A stretch of 64,000 nt of DNA from Salmonella enterica subsp. houtenae serovar Houten (GTDB lineage: Bacteria; Pseudomonadota; Gammaproteobacteria; Enterobacterales; Enterobacteriaceae), in the NCBI GenBank assembly GCA_900478215.1, contig LS483478.1:2418001-2482000 (forward strand), in the 5' to 3' direction. How positions within the stretch are numbered: position 1 is the stretch's first letter; the number at the start of each line of letters is the position of its first letter. Made by a program: the position numbers and the translations under genes. Below are positions 61,378 to 64,000 of the stretch, piece by piece. Under the pieces are notes generated by a model. That model was given only the letters and a program-made list of their open reading frames with translations. It was not told the origin of the DNA and did no database searches.

Positions 61378-62337
61378 ATGAAAAATAAACCCGTAGTCGG
61401 CATTAGCGGCTGTCTGACTGGCGCCGCGGTACGCTTTGATGGCGGACATAAGCGTATGGATTTCGTAACGAACTCGCTGGCCCCATGGGTGACCTACAAA
61501 CCGATCTGCCCGGAGGTTGCGATCGGCCTGCCCGTTCCTCGCCCTGCGCTGCGTCTTATCCAGACAACCTGCGGCGATATTCGGATGCGCTATAGCCATG
61601 CCCCGCACGATGACCTCACCGAGCGAATGAATGCCTTTACCGATCGGTTTCTGCCAACAATAGGCGAACTGGCGGGGTTTATTGTGTGTGCAAAATCGCC
61701 CAGTTGCGGAATGGAGCGCGTTCGCCTGTATGATGAAAAGGGTAATCGGGGCCGCAAAGCTGGCACGGGACTGTTTACCGCCGCGATGATGGCCACACAT
61801 CCCTGGCTGCCGATAGAGGAAGATGGTCGCCTGCACGATCCGGTACTACGCGAGAATTTCATCGCACGCATCTTCGCGCTACATGAGTTAAATGCGCTAC
61901 GCGCGCAGGGCTTGAGTCGTCACAGTTTGCTCGCATTTCATAGCCGATACAAACTTCATCTTCTCGCGCACCACCAGGCTGGCTATCGCGAAATTGGCCC
62001 TTTCGTCGCGCGTCTGCATGAGTGGGACGATCTGGATGCCTTCTTTGTCCGCTACCGGGAAAAACTGATGGCTATCCTGCGCCATCCCGCTTCACGTAAA
62101 AATCACACCAATGTGCTGATGCATATCCAGGGCTATTTTCACCGCGCGTTGAACAGCAGGCAACGCGCGGAATTACGCGAGGTGATTCTCGGCTACCGGG
62201 CGGGCCGACTACCGATCCTGGCGCCGTTAACGCTGCTGAAGCACTACCTGGCGGAACATCCGGATGACTATCTACGCACTCAGAATTATTTTGAGCCGTA
62301 CCCTGATACGTTAGGGCTGCGTTTAGCCATTACCTGA
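61378..62337 (+). CDS. orf319: DUF523/DUF1722 protein (orf319)
   Basis: A 319-residue cytoplasmic protein with an N-terminal DUF523 part (VGISGCLTGAAVRFDGGHKR and CAKSPSCGMERV, with conserved cysteines) and a C-terminal DUF1722 part (about residues 190-305). It resembles the YbgA-type family, related to dTDP-glucose/2-thiouridine desulfidase proteins. It corresponds to orf319 of SPI-2. The biochemical role is uncertain. It lies 174 bases after orf242. Confidence 0.88.
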   Translation: MKNKPVVGISGCLTGAAVRFDGGHKRMDFVTNSLAPWVTYKPICPEVAIGLPVPRPALRLIQTTCGDIRMRYSHAPHDDLTERMNAFTDRFLPTIGELAGFIVCAKSPSCGMERVRLYDEKGNRGRKAGTGLFTAAMMATHPWLPIEEDGRLHDPVLRENFIARIFALHELNALRAQGLSRHSLLAFHSRYKLHLLAHHQAGYREIGPFVARLHEWDDLDAFFVRYREKLMAILRHPASRKNHTNVLMHIQGYFHRALNSRQRAELREVILGYRAGRLPILAPLTLLKHYLAEHPDDYLRTQNYFEPYPDTLGLRLAIT

Positions 62338-62357
62338 TAACCCTGCGCATCGCTAAC

Positions 62358-62376
62358 GGCGGGCAAATAGCCCGCC
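62358..62376. repeat. GC-rich hairpin after orf319
   Basis: GGCGGGC (62358-62364) and GCCCGCC (62370-62376) are perfect seven-base arms with a five-base loop, 20 bases after the orf319 stop. No T-run follows, so it may stabilise mRNA ends between the convergent orf319 and orf70 rather than terminate. Confidence 0.5.
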
Positions 62377-62460
62377 ATGGTGACAATATCGCGACGATTC
62401 AAAGGCGATGCCCACTATCATTTCGTTATTGCCAACAGGCCGTTTCCACCATGATACCGG

Positions 62461-62673
62461 CTATGAACGCGCCAGAGCGTTAATCACGGTTTCCATAGCC
62501 TGTTTTTCTAATGCGCTACGTTGGATGCGTTGATTCGCCAGCGCGGTTCTTAACACACCCGCAATAACAATGTGTTTCGGCTCCTGCCCCAGATCGCGCA
62601 TTTCCAGCACGACCTTGCCCACCACTCGGCACATCTCGCGGTACAGTTCGTCATCTTTTGTCGGTTTTGCCAT
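62461..62673 (-). CDS. orf70: FumD-like small protein (orf70)
   Basis: A 70-residue protein starting MAKPTKDDELYREMCRVVGK, closely matching E. coli YdhZ, reported as the small fumarase FumD. It is orf70 of the SPI-2 ttr part. A strong FNR site and a matching -10 lie upstream, predicting anaerobic expression, which fits the tetrathionate respiration genes next to it. Confidence 0.9.
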   Translation of the reverse strand: MAKPTKDDELYREMCRVVGKVVLEMRDLGQEPKHIVIAGVLRTALANQRIQRSALEKQAMETVINALARS

Positions 62674-62705
62674 ACGTTTTACTCGTCACCAGCTCAAACC
62701 AACAG

Positions 62706-62749
62706 AATATAACAGTCTTCTCTATTAAACAAAATTTGATGTAAATCAA
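62706..62749 (-). promoter_or_regulatory. FNR-dependent promoter of orf70
   Basis: TTGAT-GTAA-ATCAA (62736-62749) is an exact FNR consensus palindrome. On the minus strand, TATATT (62711-62706) lies where a -10 should be: with transcription starting near 62700, the FNR site is centred about 42 bases upstream, the class II activator position. The start codon of orf70 follows 27 bases later. Confidence 0.8.
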
Positions 62750-62770
62750 AGAAATAACGCAGTTTACTAT

Positions 62771-63391
62771 TCATGAATCATACGTTGTTCGTATTCTGGT
62801 CTCTGGCGAGGCCATTTTTTCGAAACGCCTAATCAGTTCCGCCAGGCTACCGGCCTGCATTTTTTCCATTACTCTGGCGCGGTGCACCTCTACGGTACGC
62901 ACCGCGATATTCATCGCTTCCGCAATTTCACGGTTCATAAATCCTTTTGCCACCAGGCCGGCCAGCTCACGTTCTTTCGGTGTCAACTGCTGGTAACAAA
63001 GTATAATCTCACGGCGCGCCACCGCTGCCGATGAAACCGTCAGCGCACGCTCCAGCGCCGCCTGTAGCGGTTTTACCGATACCGGTTTTTGCAGAAAATC
63101 GACGGCGCCGCGTTTCATCTGCTCCACGGCCATCGGTACATCGCCATGCCCGGTAAGAAAAACAACCGCCAGGGTACTTCCGCACTGGCGCAACGCATCA
63201 TGAACGCCCTGCCCATCCAGTACCGGCATTCGCATATCCAGTAATACTACCCCGGTCTGATACAGACTGGCCTGCGCCAAAAAATCCGCCCCCTGCCTCC
63301 AGCATTTTACGTCATATCCCAGACTTTCCAGTAAAAACGCGCACGCGTTAGTGACCGCCGTATCATCATCCAATAGATGAATTATCGCCAT
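62771..63391 (-). CDS. ttrR: TtrR, tetrathionate response regulator
   Basis: A 206-residue FixJ-type regulator that turns on ttrBCA when tetrathionate is present. The receiver has the phospho-acceptor aspartate in GVVLLDMRMPVLDG (about residue 51), followed by a C-terminal LuxR-type HTH (LTPKERELAGLVAKGFMNRE and IAVRTVEVHRARVMEKM). The start MAIIHLLDDD (63391) is family-typical and overlaps ttrS by 26 bases. An upstream in-frame ATG (63409) is less likely. Confidence 0.95.
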   Translation of the reverse strand: MAIIHLLDDDTAVTNACAFLLESLGYDVKCWRQGADFLAQASLYQTGVVLLDMRMPVLDGQGVHDALRQCGSTLAVVFLTGHGDVPMAVEQMKRGAVDFLQKPVSVKPLQAALERALTVSSAAVARREIILCYQQLTPKERELAGLVAKGFMNREIAEAMNIAVRTVEVHRARVMEKMQAGSLAELIRRFEKMASPETRIRTTYDS

Positions 63392-64000
63392 CCCTGCCTC
63401 CATTTTCATGTAAGAAATGTATCGTGACTACCGTTCCCGCCAGGCCGTCCGGCGCGGTCTGGTTCCTGATGCTAATATCGCCCCGCCCATATCGCACCAG
63501 CCGCTGGCAAATCGCCAGCCCTAAGCCCATCCCCTCTTTGCGAGTGGTCATAAACGGCTGAAAAGCCTGACGTAATAGCGCCTGATCGATTCCCCCGGCG
63601 TTATCCTGTAAAGCAATGCTGATGCCGTTTTCAGTGCGTTCAACCACGACCCATAAATGGGTGGCGCCAGCCTGAGCCGCATTAAGAATGATATTCGCCA
63701 GCACCTGTTCCAGCAGCACTGGCGGCAGCGTTACGCGCAGCGCGGCGCTAATCTCGGTATGCAGAGTCACTGACGGAAACTGCTGCGCCATACGCAGCAG
63801 TTGCCAGACGTGATCAATCGCCTCGCGAATGGCTATTGCCTTCCACTCTTCGGTTAGCACCGGGTTGCCCTGCGCCTGGCTGACCCAGTGACGCAGGTTA
63901 CGCAAAGTGTCCGCGCCGCGTTGCGCCTGCTGGTCGATTTGCTCCAGCGCCGGCAGCAAGGGATGGCGTTCATCTTCAACACGCAGTCGAATCAGACACC
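63366..64000 (-). CDS. ttrS: TtrS, tetrathionate sensor kinase (3' part only)
   Basis: The C-terminal 211 codons of the TtrS sensor kinase; the 5' part lies beyond the right edge. The visible region is the histidine-kinase ATPase domain, with an N-box-like LANIILNAAQAGATHLW, the DNAGGID D-box and GMGLGLAICQRLV G-box. TtrS detects tetrathionate in the periplasm and phosphorylates TtrR. It overlaps ttrR by 26 bases. Confidence 0.95.
   Translation of the reverse strand, partial: CLIRLRVEDERHPLLPALEQIDQQAQRGADTLRNLRHWVSQAQGNPVLTEEWKAIAIREAIDHVWQLLRMAQQFPSVTLHTEISAALRVTLPPVLLEQVLANIILNAAQAGATHLWVVVERTENGISIALQDNAGGIDQALLRQAFQPFMTTRKEGMGLGLAICQRLVRYGRGDISIRNQTAPDGLAGTVVTIHFLHENGGRDGDNSSIG

Noticed and set aside
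61279..61836. 185-codon frame opposite orf319
   Set aside because: It overlaps the well-supported DUF523 region of orf319 in antisense and lacks any family resemblance.

Overview
The window is chromosomal DNA of a Salmonella enterica lineage. Recognisable gene order runs ydgJ-blr-ydgT-ydgK-rsxABCDGE-nth-dtpA ... mdtK, then two tandem tRNA-Val genes. Directly after the tRNAs lies the complete type III secretion part of Salmonella pathogenicity island 2 (SPI-2), followed by the start of the tetrathionate (ttr) part. The core genes are close to those of enteric bacteria. The SPI-2 translocon, effector and sensor proteins differ clearly from the Typhimurium sequences I remember, so a serovar or subspecies distant from Typhimurium (perhaps a non-enterica subspecies) is an inference, not a result.

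Region 1 (1-34.7 kb, GC-rich core): a partial oxidoreductase (ydgJ); small genes blr and ydgT (an Hha-family partner of H-NS); the six-gene Rsx/Rnf membrane electron-transfer operon with nth coupled behind it; the peptide transporter dtpA; gst; the pdxH-tyrS-pdxY cluster; mliC, anmK, slyB, and the regulator slyA divergent from the ydhIJK efflux genes; sodC, ydhF (broken by an early stop), ydhL, nemRA, gloA, rnt, grxD, mepH, sodB, tiny ynhF, purR, the punR/punC pair, cfa, ribE and mdtK. Several control sites are readable: a PhoP box at slyB, a SlyA palindrome at slyA, a NemR palindrome, two PurR operators, tandem cfa promoters, a RyhB pairing site on sodB, and a CRP-like site before dtpA.

Region 2 (34.7-35.2 kb): tandem tRNA-Val(GAC) genes with a strong promoter, then an AT-rich junction that marks the SPI-2 insertion point.

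Region 3 (35.2-60.3 kb, AT-rich): SPI-2 T3SS. On the minus strand, read from 56.5 kb down, it holds ssaB-C-D-E, sseA-B, sscA, sseC-D-E, sscB, sseF-G, then ssaG-H-I-J, the sctK-like gene, ssaK-L-M-V-N-O-P-Q-R-S-T-U. Many genes overlap by 4-20 bp and several rely on GTG or TTG starts. The two-component system ssrA-ssrB is divergent on the plus strand. Together they encode secretin, rings, needle, inner rod, sorting platform, ATPase, export gate, gatekeeper complex, chaperones, translocon and the effectors SseF/SseG.

Region 4 (60.3-64 kb, GC-rich again): a MerR-type regulator (orf242), a DUF523/DUF1722 protein (orf319), a FumD-like small protein (orf70) behind a near-ideal FNR promoter, ttrR and the 3' part of ttrS. 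The composition change at about 60.3-60.5 kb fits the known two-part structure of SPI-2.

No IS element, CRISPR array or wholly unknown multi-gene system was found. The most useful observations are the nonsense codon in ydhF, the FNR promoter of orf70, alternative N-termini (orf242, the sctK-like gene), a leader ORF before ssrA, the contracted RsxC repeats and the uneven divergence of SPI-2 proteins.
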